Assembly: GCA_027886175.1 (NCBI GenBank)
Contig: JAJNNQ010000003.1
Coordinates: 4,627,501-4,691,500 of the forward strand
DNA from: Phylloscopus collybita
Taxonomy: Eukaryota > Chordata > Aves > Passeriformes > Phylloscopidae
Reading direction: 5' to 3'
Length of the DNA: 64,000 nt
Position 1 is the stretch's first letter. Each line of letters opens with the position of its first letter. A model generated the notes under the pieces. That model searched no databases and had not been told where the DNA came from. It saw nothing but the letters and a program-made list of their open reading frames with translations. Shown here piece by piece: positions 35,001-48,590 of the stretch. Both the position numbers and the translations under genes were made by a program.

Positions 35001-38000
35001 GCCCTGGGCAGGCTGTCAGCCTTGCTGAGCTGATACCATGCTCACTGCAGGAACGGCAGCAGATCCTCTGGCACTTGCTCCATCCCCCTTCCCTGACCCC
35101 TTTTCAGCAAGATTTCCCTGACCTGCATCTTTTTTTAGACTCATGCGAGCCACAACTGTTTTTAAATAGAATTTTTTATTCTCTGAGACAAAACTGGCCT
35201 CCCTTCTGGGGTGCATGGCTTCCTCTCTGTCTGGTGCCATCCCAGCTCCTCTGGGGTCCCAGCTCTCCAGCGTGGGAGCAGCAGCCACCAGACGGCTTCT
35301 CCCCCTCTCCCCACACCAGCAGATGGGTGCCTGGGGGCCGGAGCTGTCTGACAGACACGAGCCCCACTCCCACTTTGTTATGTAAACCCCCAGGTTTTGG
35401 TGTTTATCTGCTTGAAGGATCCAGAAATCACTAAATGCCACCAGAGCACGTGGGCACGAGGAGCGAGGGATGTGTTTAGTGCTCAGGGCAGTAACGACGG
35501 CACACGATGCCCCCGGCGATACCTCCCACTGCTACTGCATGGAAACAGAGGAAACTCTGAATTCCAAAGACAAAAAACATATATATAAATACAAAATTCA
35601 TGATCTTCAAATCCACATTTCACTCCTATTTGTCCTCCCCCTTCATAGGAGCCAGGGTAAGGGTGAGTGTCCCATGGTAAGGACCATGAATGCCGTGTGC
35701 CCCCCTGGACACCCTGTGCCAAGCAGGTGAGGGAGCAACATGGCCAATATTGTGTAAATAAAACGTGGGAAATGCACCTTTTTCCATCAGACCCTCCACC
35801 ACTTTCTGCCTTGCAGGGTGTCTGCATATGCAGAGCTGGTATGTACATGTATCAGATGATCTCAGGTCCATGGAAGTGAGGGACAGGGCAGGTGCACTTG
35901 GATAAATATCTGTTAAAAACTTATTTATATATCTAAAACAAACAAAAAGCTGAATTGACACTATATATCTATCTCTATCCTGCAGCTCAGCAGAGCTGCG
36001 GTCTGGCCCTGCATAGGTGGGTGCAAAGAAGCCAGACTGCACACAAGCTGCACACACATCCCACCTCTCCGAGGGCAGGAAAAGCATGGCAAGCAGCACC
36101 TAAATATGGACTGAAAAAATCCCTTATTTTGGCAAAAAGAACCAAAAAAAGGCTGGCCAAGGTTTTGTGAAGGGAAAGAAAAAAAGACACAGTCACAACT
36201 CCTGTTAGGCAAATGATCGTGACCAAATCTCAGTCCCTGCAGGAGCTTCCAGGGTACAGGGCATGTGAGAGCAAGTTAAAAACACATCATCAAATAATTG
36301 CCAGTCAGACAATAGGAGGAAAAGGCATGTAAAGGTTTGCTCTCGCCCTCCTCCTTCCTCACCCTTAGCCAAGACCAGGTGCTTACTGACATCAGACACT
36401 CCAGAAGAAAATCAAATTGCTTCTTCAGCTCTGGTAAACATAGACTTAGAGCCACTGGCCAATGCTGATTCTCACTAAAGCTTTTTTTTTTTAATAACTT
36501 GCTGCAAAATAGCTGTTCCAACACGAAATTAAGGAACCACCTGTTTGCAGCAAAGGCATCAGAAAGGTGCTGCTCCTCACGGAGCATGACAGCTTCTTGC
36601 AAAACTCCAGCAATTTCAGCCACTGAGTTTTTCCTTTGATGTATTCACTGGATACAGACAGAAAGAAGATAAAACTAGAAGCCTCTACGAACATTAGTAA
36701 CTGACATTTTCATTATTATGTCATTTCAAGGGAATAACACTTGTGGTAACGCCAGCATTTAAGTGCATTCCCCTGAAATTTCTTTCCCTGAAGGTTTGAT
36801 AACCTGCTTTAAATCCATTTTCAGAGAAGGAATAACTATAAAACCCAAGTTCAGCTGGCTGAACTTTCACTTAATCATGTAAGAGATTTCTCAAATCACT
36901 GCTGGAGATAAGACCCACTCCCTTAGAACATCCTTCCTCCACCACAGATACAGCTGCAGTCTAAAGAGCACTTTCTAAATTACAGGAATAACAATGTCAA
37001 AATGACACAACCCTTTACACTTTGTTATTATTAAGAGTAATAAAATTTCTAGGAGAGGCCCGAGATTGCAACTGGTTTTGTGAAAGATCAATTTCACCAG
37101 CAATGATCACCTACCTAGTACTTATAATTTCATTTACACAAACGTGAAACAGCATCTTCAGCAGTTTAAAGAAGCTGCAATTCTGATACCAGCACACTCT
37201 TTCTCAGCTGCAAGAGCTCAGGAGACACCTGTCAACAACAGCATTTTTTGTGGCAGGAGTTCAAGCCCCTCAAAATAAGAAGAGCATCATGTCCTCCAGG
37301 AAAAGTGAATTTATTAAGTCTTTTCCAGTAAGACCAGAGCCTCAGCATTAATTTTCAATAATCCTGAAGAGGATGATGTTATACATCAAGATAAATCTAA
37401 AAACATAAATGAGTATTTAAGTGAAACCCTTCCATTGTCTCTACTTAGGAAAGTTAAATCTCGGCTAAACCAAATTCAATTGCTGTATCTCTCAATAGAC
37501 TCTTGTTTAATCAGCTGAAGCACAGTTTACAGCAATCTCTGTAAATTTTAACAGGTCTTTTCAGAGGGATCCAACATTGGCCCTGTCCCACAGGGAGCTC
37601 TGACCAAGCCTGGAGCTGGCCTCCTTTCCAGAGGGGGGACAAATCCAAGGCTCAGTATTCCCAGGCAGCCAACCCTGCACCAAGCTAGGCGATGGGGACA
37701 CTCTGAGAGGTCACCCACGTGCTGCACCCCCAGGCCTGGGGGAGGCCAGACACACTTGCCCACTGCAAAAAATCTGATTTTACAGGCTCAGTGCTAGCTC
37801 ATTGCAGAAGGACAGGAGGAAGAGCCTCTTTCAGCCACAGGCAAAGGCAGGGCAGGTGCACAGCGGGGACTGGCTGCTGCCATCCCACCCCGGTGCTCTG
37901 CAGCAATCCCTTGAGCCCGGATTGGGGATCACTGGGGGAGTGCTCAGCATCACAGGCAACAGTGACCCTGAGAAAAGGGCTCCCAAGTGGCAAAGGAAAG

Positions 38001-38859
38001 GCAGCCCACGGACTCAAACTCAGAGCTTTCCAACTTCTGCCTAAGCTGGGCAGGATTTGGCCGTGAGACCTAAGTCACAGGGCTAACACTCCTGTGAGCA
38101 TCATGAGGTGGTTGGAAATTCAGTTCCCTGGTTACCTGCGAGCCTCTGGCATGAGCTCACGCTTATCAAATGGTAGAGACGGCACGGGAGGGAAAACATG
38201 AATTCTTGAGCAATTAAAGACACTCGAAAGAGAGCTCCCACCCTTCGAGCTGCAAACATAAGCAGCTGGAAATACAACGCTGCACGCAAACAGGGAGCTT
38301 TTGTCCCGCAGCAGCCATGGGCACACCGGCCTCGCCGTGACATCCGCACTCATCGTCTTCCACCAGTGTCAAACCAGCGGAGCTTCATCCACCCAGTCCA
38401 ACTGCAGGTGCCTGTCCCCAGACAGCCTCTCTCACCGCAGAGGCACGGTGCAGATTTACGGAAAGGAGGGATTTGGGGATCACGCAGACCTGGGCACACA
38501 ATGGGCATTGTCCTGTGTGCAGAGAGCCTGGTCAGCCCGAGGGGAACGCTTCCAAAGCCAATGGAGCTGCACTGACGTGAACCACGGTCCACCTCGGACC
38601 GGAGGTACTTTGGGGCTGGAGATTTCTACAGAGCATCACGCCAAATAAAGAAAACCAGCAACAGGCAGAAAAGGCTTTCATTGCAAGAAACCCACCCGGC
38701 AGCTCGGCAGAACGGGTTTCGTTGAGTAACTCTCAGGGTTTTCCCACAATCCAAAAACGGCGGGTGCGGAAGGGACGTGGCAGGGTCACGGCTGCACCAG
38801 TGCCGGAGACACTTTAAGTTCACCACACCGCCGAGCTTCCCAACGCAGCCGCCGCGCTG

Positions 38860-39420
38860 ACCGCAGGGCAGGACCGCACCGACCCAAACCCACCCATTTC
38901 ACAGCGCGAAAAACGCGCAAACCATCCCGAGTGTCCGACAGGCGACAAACACCTCCCCGCGGCCAAGCCTGCCCCGGCAAAGAGCCCGGACAGGGCATTC
39001 ACTTGAAAACAGACGCTCTCCGCTGAAGTCACCGCAGTGCCCCGGGCCGGGCGCCCACTCCGGGGCACCCCCGCGGCCGCACCCGCCCTCACCCACCTCC
39101 GGCCCCCGCGGCCGCGGGTGCCCCATGGTGCCGTCAGCGCCAGCTGGGTGCCGTCAGAGTCAGCCGGGTCCCGTTCCTCTCGCGGGGCAACAGCGGCCGG
39201 AGCAGCAGCCCTGAGCAGCCCAAGGAGCCTCCCTACAGCCGGCCCCGCCCGCGGGGCTCCGGGCGCGCTGCCCAGGCCCGGCCCCCGGGCCCGCCCCGCG
39301 CCCGCCCCCGCTGAGGGCACCGCGGCCGCTCCCGGGACCGGGACACGGCCCAGGGGAGGGACGGGCACCTCCCGCCCCGCCCGGGGTGGGCGTGATGAGC
39401 CGAGGGAAACGCCGAGTGAG
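38860..39420 (-). promoter_or_regulatory. CpG island, probable PLD1 promoter with non-coding exon 1
   Basis: This is the densest CpG and GC stretch of the window, with GC boxes (CCCCGCCC type) at about 39,243-39,250, 39,291-39,310 and 39,371-39,392 and no clear TATA box. On the minus strand a good splice donor, GGAG/GTGGGT, has its GT at 39,096-39,095. A non-coding first exon could therefore end at 39,097 and join the coding exon at 21,805. The start site is not determinable. The position upstream of the only recognised gene supports the assignment. A bidirectional role toward the right is possible. Confidence 0.6.
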
Positions 39421-42400
39421 CGGTAGGGGACGAGCTCGGTTGTTTCAGCCCAACTTTGCGGCGTGCGGAGGGGATTTGAGATCGCTGCGCGCTCCGAGTG
39501 CCGCTTCCACAGGGAGCACGGTTCTCCCCTTCGTGCCCGGACACTCCATGAGGGAGAAGCCAGGGTTCCCCGCTGTCACCGACAAACTGGGTTCGGCCAG
39601 GGAAACAGGTTGAAAAAGACTGTGCAAATGAACAATTATTAATTGCACATGCGATGCCTTTTTTTTATTTTTTAGCATAAGACAACCCAGTAATTACAGT
39701 CCGGTGCTGTTTGGATCCGAGCCGTCCTCCCCTGCACATGCTGCATTTATCATGTTACTTCCCATATGCCCTTTTTAATATGCAAAGAAGAAGATTTTTT
39801 AGCGAGAGAAAAAAATTTTGTGCTTGCAGAAGCGTTGAGCTGACACGCGGATAAGCAAAAGTCTCAGCAGGTTCCAGCTCTAACCCAGCCGCGAGTGCTG
39901 GTGAAACGCCCAAAATCTGTCTGCAGCACTGCAGCTCTCACTGCTGCGGCTGTACTGGGAGATCTCCGCGGTTTCTTGCGGAGAACTCAGTGATTCCACT
40001 TCTATATCTACAGCAAGAGTTCAGCATGGTTATTAGGATGGTTTTTTTCCTTAAACGATTTTATTTTTCATTTCTTTAAATCACGAATAACCGAACCACA
40101 GTCCTCAAATGTAGGTGAGATAAATAACCCAACTTTGATCCCTGCTGGTTCCGAGGCAGCCTCTGTCCCCTTTTCTGACAGTGCAATATTGGAGCAGCAC
40201 ATTCTCCACCAGAGCAGTGCCTGCCTTGTTCATGGGCACACCTGTAACACGCTGGCTCAGCTCATTTACACTGGGTTTGCTGTGACTTGGCTTACCAACA
40301 CCTTAACAAAACCAGTGTGAGTGATGTGCTTCACGCCTAAAATCAAACTTTAAAATCTAAGGTGAGTCCCCAATAGCATTGCAACACGTTTTCCTTCAGC
40401 TCATGGGGCTGGGCTCAAACACGGCCCCATTCAGCATCTGTGGAGAGCTGTGAGTCAAGGTGGCTCAGCAGTGCTGGAGCAAGGCAAGGTGCACTGAGCA
40501 AGGAAAGAGTCAGCACAGACCTTTGTAGCACTCAGTGTCAGGAGAGAACAAAACAAGAGGGGAAACCGGGGTGGAACACTGCAGGGCAATGGGAAATATT
40601 CAGAGTTGCCCTATATCACTGCCATTTCCAGCCCAAAGAGTGGGCAGAGCTGTGTTCCAGACAAGCATGTTACCCCACATTGCAGAGAGGTTTCATGCTA
40701 AACACATGGAATAGGAATGGGTGGAGACATGGCATGGGGAGCATCCCTCAGGGCACCCACCTGCCCAAGATGCCCAAACTCTGCTATCCTCTCTGGACAC
40801 ACCTCTGTTCACCACCCACCTCCCTGGGGCAGGAGGCCAGTGGGCTGCAGGGGAACTCTGCCACCTCTCATCTCTGCACACCTCTCCACATGTGTTGATG
40901 CAGAGCAGGGACATATCAGACAGAGACATAAACTTTCTCTGCAGGCAAACCCCTGCCCTTCCACCCAGAGCTCGTTTCAGTGCTCATCCCCTACGTGACT
41001 GGCTGATTTCTGGCAAATCTTTCCAAATCCATAAACCTTAGCTCCCTTAATGCGTATTTAATCTCTCTGCTGTAGGTTTATGTTGGCAGTGAGCAGGGCT
41101 AGACCAGTAGCAGAAGAGAGCAGACAGTGTAGGTGAGCATTTTGGCCTCTACTTTGCACAGTTCCCCTCTCTGCAGCACCACAGCAGAGCAGGTTCTCCA
41201 CACACAGTTATCATCTCTCCCAGCAGAAACACCAGCCTGTGCCCGTGTCCCATTAGTGGTTTTGCATACTTCCCAGAACCTTCCCTGTCCTGGAGGCAGT
41301 TCATAAAGTGGATACTTGGCACATATCCTTGAAAATATCTTGAGCTCTGAAGAAGCACAGTATTATCTGTTAGGAGTTTCTTTGGTTCTCTCCCACCTGC
41401 TTTTCAATCTTCACGGACTTCCACACATCCCTGAGAGGACGCCTGGTGTCATATCACAGGGGTGTGAAATTTTCTTATTTAAGGTGAGAAATAGTGCAAA
41501 TAGTGCACTGAGTGACAGTCAGGTATTGAGACTGCTGCAGTCTGTAAAACCAAGGCGCTGATATTAGCAATCTTTTTTTTTTTTAATTGTTATTTAGTCG
41601 TACTTCATATTTCTTCCTTCTCTCTAGAAATTTTCACTTCCATGCCCAGTGAGGTGGCCAAAAGTGGGGCTACGTGAGGCGTGTAGAGACATCTGCAGAA
41701 GGGCTCTTGGTGAACTGAAAGCCTACCTGTGCTGCTGCACCAAACCAAATCCCCCAACTGAAAGATAACACCGGAGAAGAAACAGGCATTCTTTTAAAAT
41801 GAGGACACTGTCTTCAATCTCGGTCACCACTTGACATCACAACACAGGGAGAAGGGGAAAGACCAGAGATCTGCAGGGCACATGAGAAATGCCAAACAAG
41901 ACAAGGCTTTAAGGGGGGAAAAAGGGGCGAAAATAAATGCCAAACTAAGAGCAGGCAGAAGTGAACATTGACAGCACAAAGAAGCGTCAACTCCTCCAAG
42001 CCTCTCAAACCATTTTTTCACAACCTGAAAAACACTCTCCCCTCCCTCTGTGGCAAAAGGCAGTTTTGCCAAGGGGTTGGAGTGCAAGAAGGATCTCAGC
42101 AGAGCCACATCAGGGATCTGTCTGACATGCTGAACACAGGTGTCACCTAAATAGAGGGTTTTACCCATAGAGATTTTTATCAGCCATTTGCTTTTCCTTT
42201 GTTAAATGAGTCCAGCTATATCAGTAGCCCTACAGTATTCACAGTGTCACCAGTAATGGGCTATTCCCCAACCCAGTGCTCCTGACACTGTTCACAGCAA
42301 CCCACATATCAAAGATGGAAAAAATAACAAAACCAACCATCAAATGCCAGGGTGGAGCCTGGAGCGTCTTTCATATCTTCAGGCATTGAAAGGGACTTTT

Positions 42401-43319
42401 TCCTCCTTAAAATTCCCCTTTAGCCATGCAGGGGCTCCCTGACACCAAGTGTGGGTCATGTTGGTACCTCTGCAAAGCCGTGGGGACTAGAGGGAAACTA
42501 GGGGAGAAAATAAGTTGTTGTTTTTCCCCCAGCGGGGTCACATTTGGGAAGGAGCCTGCAGAGCCCCAGGGGCTGGAGGGATCAGCTTTATCACCCTTGG
42601 AGAGATGAGGGTTTACATTGGCTGTGTGTAAAGCCAGGCTCCAGCTGGGCACACCACCGTGCCTCCTGCTCCTGCACCCTATCCCCAACCTCTGCTGAAG
42701 ATATCCTGACTACAGAGCAAAGGTTTTTGTGCCCCACAGCACAGTGACTCTGCAGCTGCTGAGGACAGAAGGGCTATTTGACCCTGTATCCCAGAGTGTC
42801 ACCTCACTAGGGACTGGAGATGTGTTTTGCTGTAGCCATTTCAGAGCAGTGCAATGAGAAAGTGCCTCAATATCCTCCCAAGAAGGGCACAAGGGATGGG
42901 GCAGAACAGTGCTCAGCTCCAGTCCTGACTCCAATGCCCCCACAGCACCCACAGCAGGCGATGGAGCCCTGTGGAGGTGTGCACCAGACATTCCAGAAAA
43001 ACCCTTTGGATCCACACTGAGGCAGCCACTGCTGACACTGCCAATGATGGGGCAACCCAAGACATCCCAATGTGGGCCAGATGGCATTAAGCTATATATA
43101 TGCACAAAAGAAAAAAAATATAATTTTTTTTGCCCTGCAAGACCAGTATTCCAAAAGGAAAAGGGAGGGTTGCTTATAGAAATTACATTGTCAAGTACAT
43201 TTTTTTTTCTTCCTCTTCCTTTCAAGGACCACTATTGTCCTCCTAACTCTAGGGGGACAGGCAGGGGAGGAAGTTTGGTTGAAAGTCACTTCAGCATCAA
43301 GTGCCCGACTGGGCCACAG
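39421..43319. other. Intergenic sequence without a recognised gene
   Basis: No known gene or transposon was recognised. One segment (40,170-40,317, plus strand) has an acceptor-like start and a GTGAGT end with an open frame. It has no resemblance to a known protein and is not called. Confidence 0.5.
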
Positions 43320-43325
43320 GGTCTC

Positions 43326-43339
43326 CTGGGAATTGTAGT
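43326..43339 (-). promoter_or_regulatory. ZNF143/Staf-type binding motif
   Basis: The minus strand reads ACTACAATTCCCAG, the core of the long ZNF143 (SBS) motif often found at promoters and chromatin loop anchors. It stands alone, with no CpG island beside it. Function is inferred from the motif only. Confidence 0.4.
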
Positions 43340-43663
43340 CTTGTCTTCTCCCATAAAAATTGCTTTTTCTGGCAAAATTCCACAGCAGTGTGATACCTCC
43401 CATGAACACAGCAGCAAACCCCCTGCACAGTCAGGGGACAGCAGACCCTGGACTTCAGTTGCTACAAGACAACCCCAGGGGCTGCTCAGGATCCAAACCT
43501 TATCAGATTTGGCCAGAATATTTCGGTTTTCTTTCACACCCTTCTCCTCTCAAGAATTCCCATGGAAACACAAACAATGCTCTTGCTGTTTGGGTTTGGT
43601 TGGGGCTTTTTTTCCTTCTCTCGGCGAGGGGGGGTGGGGATGAAAGTGGTAAATGAAAAATTC

Positions 43664-44107
43664 AAAAAACCCTAAAAAAAAAAGGAGAAAAAAAAGAGAG
43701 AAGAAGAAAGAAAATATTGAATAATACATGAGATATTTTGATTTTTTCGGCAGCAGTGCATCTCCCCTCTGTATCACCCCTTCACAGAGCCTCAGGGGAC
43801 AGAAATGTGCCTCAGAACTAAAATAATACATATTTCTCGTATCACAAACTTGCTTTTGGGCAGGAAATGCCCGAATCCAAGCTGTCCCGCCCTTTTCCTC
43901 GCTGGTGCATCGTTCCAGAGATACCTGGATGCCACCGTGTGGCAGCTGCCCCAAGCAGCGGTGGAGGGACAGGGCTGCAGGGAAAGGCAAGGCTTTAAGG
44001 GGAAAAAAAAGAAGGGGGGGAAATGAAATAAAATAAAAAGGAGGGTTGCTTTTCTATTTTTTGGTTGTGGGTTTGGTTTTTGGGTTTGGTTTTTTTTTTT
44101 TTTTTTT
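43664..44107. repeat. Low-complexity purine and T/G tracts
   Basis: There is an A/G-rich stretch at 43,664-43,714 and a GGGTTT-like stretch running into 18 T at 44,063-44,107. Both are simple-sequence DNA. They create spurious open frames nearby, including the longest in the window (42,909-43,643), which opens on GTG. Confidence 0.8.
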
Positions 44108-47037
44108 CAGCAATTCACAAAACTTCAAGGAATGCCAAGCACGTCAGTAGATGAAGCACAGGATCTGGAGGAAGGAGAGAGTGCAAACCAGCTCCGTATG
44201 GTGTTGAGCTCAGACACACACTGCCTTTCTATTTAAAGCCCTGCAGGAACGTGAGTGCCAGGTTTGAGTGAGCTCAACAAGTCCCTCTGAAAACAATTTA
44301 CACGGTCCTCTCTACCACGGGGTCTGGTTATCTGACAGCTCTTAATGCCTCACCATTCCCACACAGCAGGATACAACCCACCTTTTCCTGCTGGAGGACA
44401 GAACTCAGGATCTGGAAAGGTATTTAATTAATGACAGAGACCATTGGGACTTCCCCTGGGATCCAAATCAGCTTTGGGATGAGGACACGGACTGCAGAGT
44501 GTTTAGTGCTGCCTGCCCACCCTCCCTTTTCCCTCCACGTGGGAAACAATGCTGGGTGGAACCCTGAAGATGAGGATTGTGCTACCAACGCTGTGGCCCC
44601 AGGCACATCCTGCAGGCCAAACCATCCTGGCAAGGCCAGAACATCCTTCCTCCTCTACCAGCACCCTAAAACTGGCTCCTGCCAGGAGGCAGCAAGAAGA
44701 AAGCAATACAGAGCCCAGGATCAGGGTTTGGGATATGCCTCCTTCTTCCACCCTCTGCCTCTGGGAAATGCCTTATTTTCCCATTAAGTACCTCTGGGGT
44801 ACGTCTCAGTTTCTCCTCGTCCACCTCAACGGCACTGCTTCTCATTTATTCCAAGGTGCAGTTCGTTGAATGGAGAATTACATGTTTTATCATCATTTGT
44901 CCACAACAGGTTGTCAAGTCGCTGTGTTATTATTAGCAACAAGAAAGGAACTAAGTAAATTATTCTTAAAGTATGTAATGAGCACTTGAGTAAGCGTTAA
45001 GTAATGAGCGTTTCTTTAGCGAGGAATCCAAGCGAGACACACTCCACCCATTTTGTTAACAAAGGCTTATATAAGCTGGATGTTACATAAAACCCTAAAA
45101 TAGGGAGCCAGAGCACTCCCCCATCTTTGGGTGATAGTTTTGCTGCAGCCCACGGATACCTGAGCTGACACTGAACCAGCTCCGAGCTAAAAGGCAGCTG
45201 ATGGCCAGGCCTGGAGCTGGCAGGAGCCAGTGACAGGGACAGAGGTGTCCTGTGTGTGCTGCCACCAGCTCTGAGCACAGCTCGGGTGGCGAGTCTGGAT
45301 TTGCCTTCACACTGCTCCGGAAACAGCCCCTTCAGTAACGCCCTCCAAGCAGATTTATCATCCCTGTGACGATCCAAGAACGTGCCTCTGTTCTTGTGTG
45401 GCAGGGCAGGCTAAGCACCACCCAACCCCAGGGTGTCATCCCAAGGGAATTATGACTGGTGCTTAGGAAGCAGCGTGCAAGCGGGGCATGGTTATGGGGA
45501 AGCCTCTCTGCGGCTCTTCCTGTCTCCAGGGATCTGCTGGAAAGGGACTTTCCAAGACAGAAGTTCTGTTTTTGTGGTTTCCCAGCTCCTGGCAGCTGAT
45601 TCTTTCAATAAATTGACAGGGTCAGGTCTTAAGTTCTCATGAACTTTCAGCTTCCGCCACATCATGCGACAAAACCCCTCACAATTTACCATAATTTATC
45701 TGCAGAGAAAAGGGGATCTACATCTTGCAACATCAATTACTAGAGTTAAAAAAAGCAGGCTGGTAGGGGGTGCAGCCTCTTCATCACATCTTGTGTGCCT
45801 GAAAGCCTGTCTGTCATGAGAAAAATCATCTGTCTCCACAAAGAAATACTTTTCCTCCCTAGACATCTTGCATGACACCTTAAAATGCACAGTACCAACA
45901 CTCAGACGGCAGATTCAGCTGACAGCAGTGGTTACTTCCTAGACACAAGGTCAAAAAAGTCTCAAAGAGAATTTCCAATCCTTTTCATAGTCCAGACACC
46001 AAATCCTCCAAATGCAGGTATCAGATGCAGTTGCATGTGAAGTCAGGGACACTTATTTGGTTGGGGGGAAGAAAAGAGGAGAGACAGATCTTTAGGCACG
46101 GGATTTTTGGGCAGGCAGAACAAAACGTGTCAGGAGTTACTCCCCGGACTACAAGGGACCCATTCATGGCTGCAATCAGTTTGCTCTGCGGTGCTTGCAG
46201 GAACATGCCAAGGCTGCTCTGTGATTCTGCCCGACTGACTTAGTGTTTGTGATTTGCCTGACCTTTGCTCTAAATAAATGGGAGCCACACAGAGGGAATT
46301 TTGATGCAAGTCCCCTGCATCTATAGCATCCTCCCAAGGCTGCAACCCACTGGCTTCCTGGGGCTTTGTTTTAAAGGAGAGACAGACAGAAGGCAGGCAG
46401 GAAGGGAAAATTAAGAAATTAAATGCAAGCTGTCTGAGCCACACAATTAAAAGAAAAAAAAAGAAAGAAAGAAGGAAAAAGAAATCAGAATAGCCTGGCT
46501 TTGTTTTCTGTCATGTTGTTTATCTTACTTCAGAATTAAATCCAGATGACATAGATAAGACAGGGGTGACCCCTAGTGCCCTCTCCAGCTGCAGCTTCCA
46601 CTGTTATTCCCTGTATTGATATTAGAGCATAAACAGAGGGAAGAAGCAGCACCTTTCAGATTTGTTCTTCATTCACAAAGCCTCTCTCTCTCCCCTTTCA
46701 GAAACAAGATCTCATTTCCTCTCACTACCGAAACTCTATCACTGCGAGGCATTCAGTGCAACATCCCTTTGTCGCTGTTGTCTGGGAACAAAATTAAGCA
46801 CATTTACTTGTGTAAGAACTTATTATATTCCATTGACTATTTATCATAGGACATTTATATTTATCACCTTACATAAAAGAAAGAAGAGCCTATTTTGCTA
46901 AACTCCGGGCTTGTCAATAGCTAAGAACAGCCATTCAAACTCCTAAGAAGAGACCTTTGTCTTGTAAAAAGTGTATTTTGCAGCACCAAGGCGCTGAAAG
47001 GAGTGAGTCTTTCCTGTGACAGCCATCAGTATGCACC

Positions 47038-47039
<2 letters not shown>
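44108..47039. other. Intergenic sequence without a recognised gene
   Basis: Nothing was recognised apart from a short GAAA-type microsatellite at about 46,449-46,485. Confidence 0.55.

Positions 47040-47099
<60 letters not shown>
47040..47099. repeat. T60 mononucleotide run
   Basis: Sixty consecutive T, the longest homopolymer here. No SINE or LINE body was recognised next to it, although as A60 on the minus strand it could be the tail of an unrecognised retroposon. Confidence 0.97.
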
Positions 47100-47100
<1 letters not shown>

Positions 47101-48165
47101 TCTTTCAGCAATGTCAAAACTCTCTGTTCTTGTGAATCAGCCTGCACCAGACGTACCCCACTCACTGTGCTGGGTGATGCTCATCAGGGGCTTTTCCTTG
47201 TGTTATTGCAAGGGAACAGCTCCTCTTTCACAAAAACCTTGAGACACCCCCTCACAGATTACTTTGGGATGCAGGATTTTTCTTGAGGAGATAAATGCTC
47301 TTAGGCACAAGGCTGAAAGATTTTATCTTCCTGTAATGTGAGCACTTGGGGCACTTCCTGCCCTGCTGAGATCGGGGCTGTGCCCACCAGCATCCAGTGT
47401 GGGTGGTACCACATCAATTGACATCTCAAAATTTTGCATATTTAATGGGATCTCATCAGGCAAAGAAGCCAGCTGCTAACAGTCCCCACGGTGACATTTC
47501 TATCCTCAAAAGAGCAGCAAACTCCCCTGTGCAGCATCACAACCTGCCACACACTTCTGATGCCTCTTCAGCTCTGGGGTTTTTTGCCTTTCAGCACTGG
47601 CAGCCACCACCACAGCACCCCTCCCACTGTGCCAGGGCTCCTCTGCAGAGCCCAGATCCTCAGAGCTGGCACCTTCACTGCTCAAGCCCCAGGAATGCTT
47701 CAACACTTCCCAAAAGCAATTCCCCAGCTCAGCCTTGGGGAATCCTTGGGAGCCACAGGACATGACGTGTTGCTGTCACCCCCATCACCATTCAGCTGGC
47801 ACCTCCTTCCCCTTTTGCCACCTGCCAGCCCATTTCTTCACCAGAAACTATTTCCAGGTCTCAGCCAGTCCTTCCTCCCCAAAAACCTTTCGCTTTCACA
47901 CAGCCTCTCTGGTAATTTAAGAATTCCTTCTTAAGTCTCCAAGCTTCCTGCTGCCCCCATCACCTCCTCAGGCAGACAAACTCCCTCTTCCCAAACCAGC
48001 CCTTTCCTGGCACCCTTTGCACCAAGTGAAGCTGGATCAGCCAAGGTGAGGTTGGTTGATGCCTCTGTAACAAATGTTTTACTCTTTGCAGGGCTGGGCT
48101 GGCTGAAACTAAAGCAGCTGCATTTTTCCCAGTTTTACTAAAAGTTCGTAATCTGCCCTGGACAT

Positions 48166-48590
48166 GAAATCATAGAATGGTTTGGTTTGGAAGGGACTGT
48201 AAAGTTCATCCAGTTCCAAACCCTGCCATGGACACCATCCACTGTTGCAGGTTGCTCCAGCCCCATCCTACTTGGTCTTGGACATTTTCACAGACAGGGC
48301 AGCCACAGCTTCCCTGGGCAACCTGTGCCAGGGCCTCACCACCCTCACAGGGGAGAATTTTTTCCCTAATAACCAATCTGAACATGCCCTCTGTCAATTT
48401 GAATCTAATCTCCCTTGTCCTGTCACTCCATGCTCTTGTCCACTGTCCCTCTCCAGCTCTCTTGGAGCCCCTTTAGGCACTGGACAGGGCTCCAAGGTCT
48501 CACAGGAGCCTTCTCCAGGCAGAACACCCCAACTGTTTCAGCCTGGCTCCAGAGCAGAGGTGCTCCAGTCCCCTGAATATCAAGGATTTA
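48166..48590 (-). mobile_element. CR1-type LINE 3' fragment, sense on minus strand
   Basis: It starts with tcatagaatggtttggtttg and continues through gccccatcctacttggtc, gcagccacagcttccctggg, aacctgtgccagggcctcac and the upstream CR1 part cttgtcctgtcactcc, and ends near gaggtgctccagtcc. It is the longest CR1 copy in the window and explains the 159- and 99-codon frames here. Confidence 0.9.

Larger units (their letters stand above)
21806..39096. other. Probable 5' leader intron of PLD1 (about 17 kb)
   Basis: This is the stretch between the first coding exon and the CpG island. It holds an ERV LTR (23,467-23,905), a CR1 fragment (25,790-26,045), a T20 run (24,763-24,782) and otherwise unassigned sequence. 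Additional non-coding 5' exons could lie here but cannot be placed by eye. The assignment as intron assumes that the CpG island is the promoter. Confidence 0.55.

Noticed and set aside
38820..39426. Long GC-rich open frames of 129 and 182 codons on both strands of the CpG island
   Set aside because: Stop codons are rare in very GC-rich DNA. The products are runs of Ala, Gly, Pro and Arg without any domain.
42909..43643. Longest open frame in the window (244 codons, plus strand)
   Set aside because: It opens on GTG rather than ATG and runs through low-complexity sequence, with no family resemblance or splice evidence.
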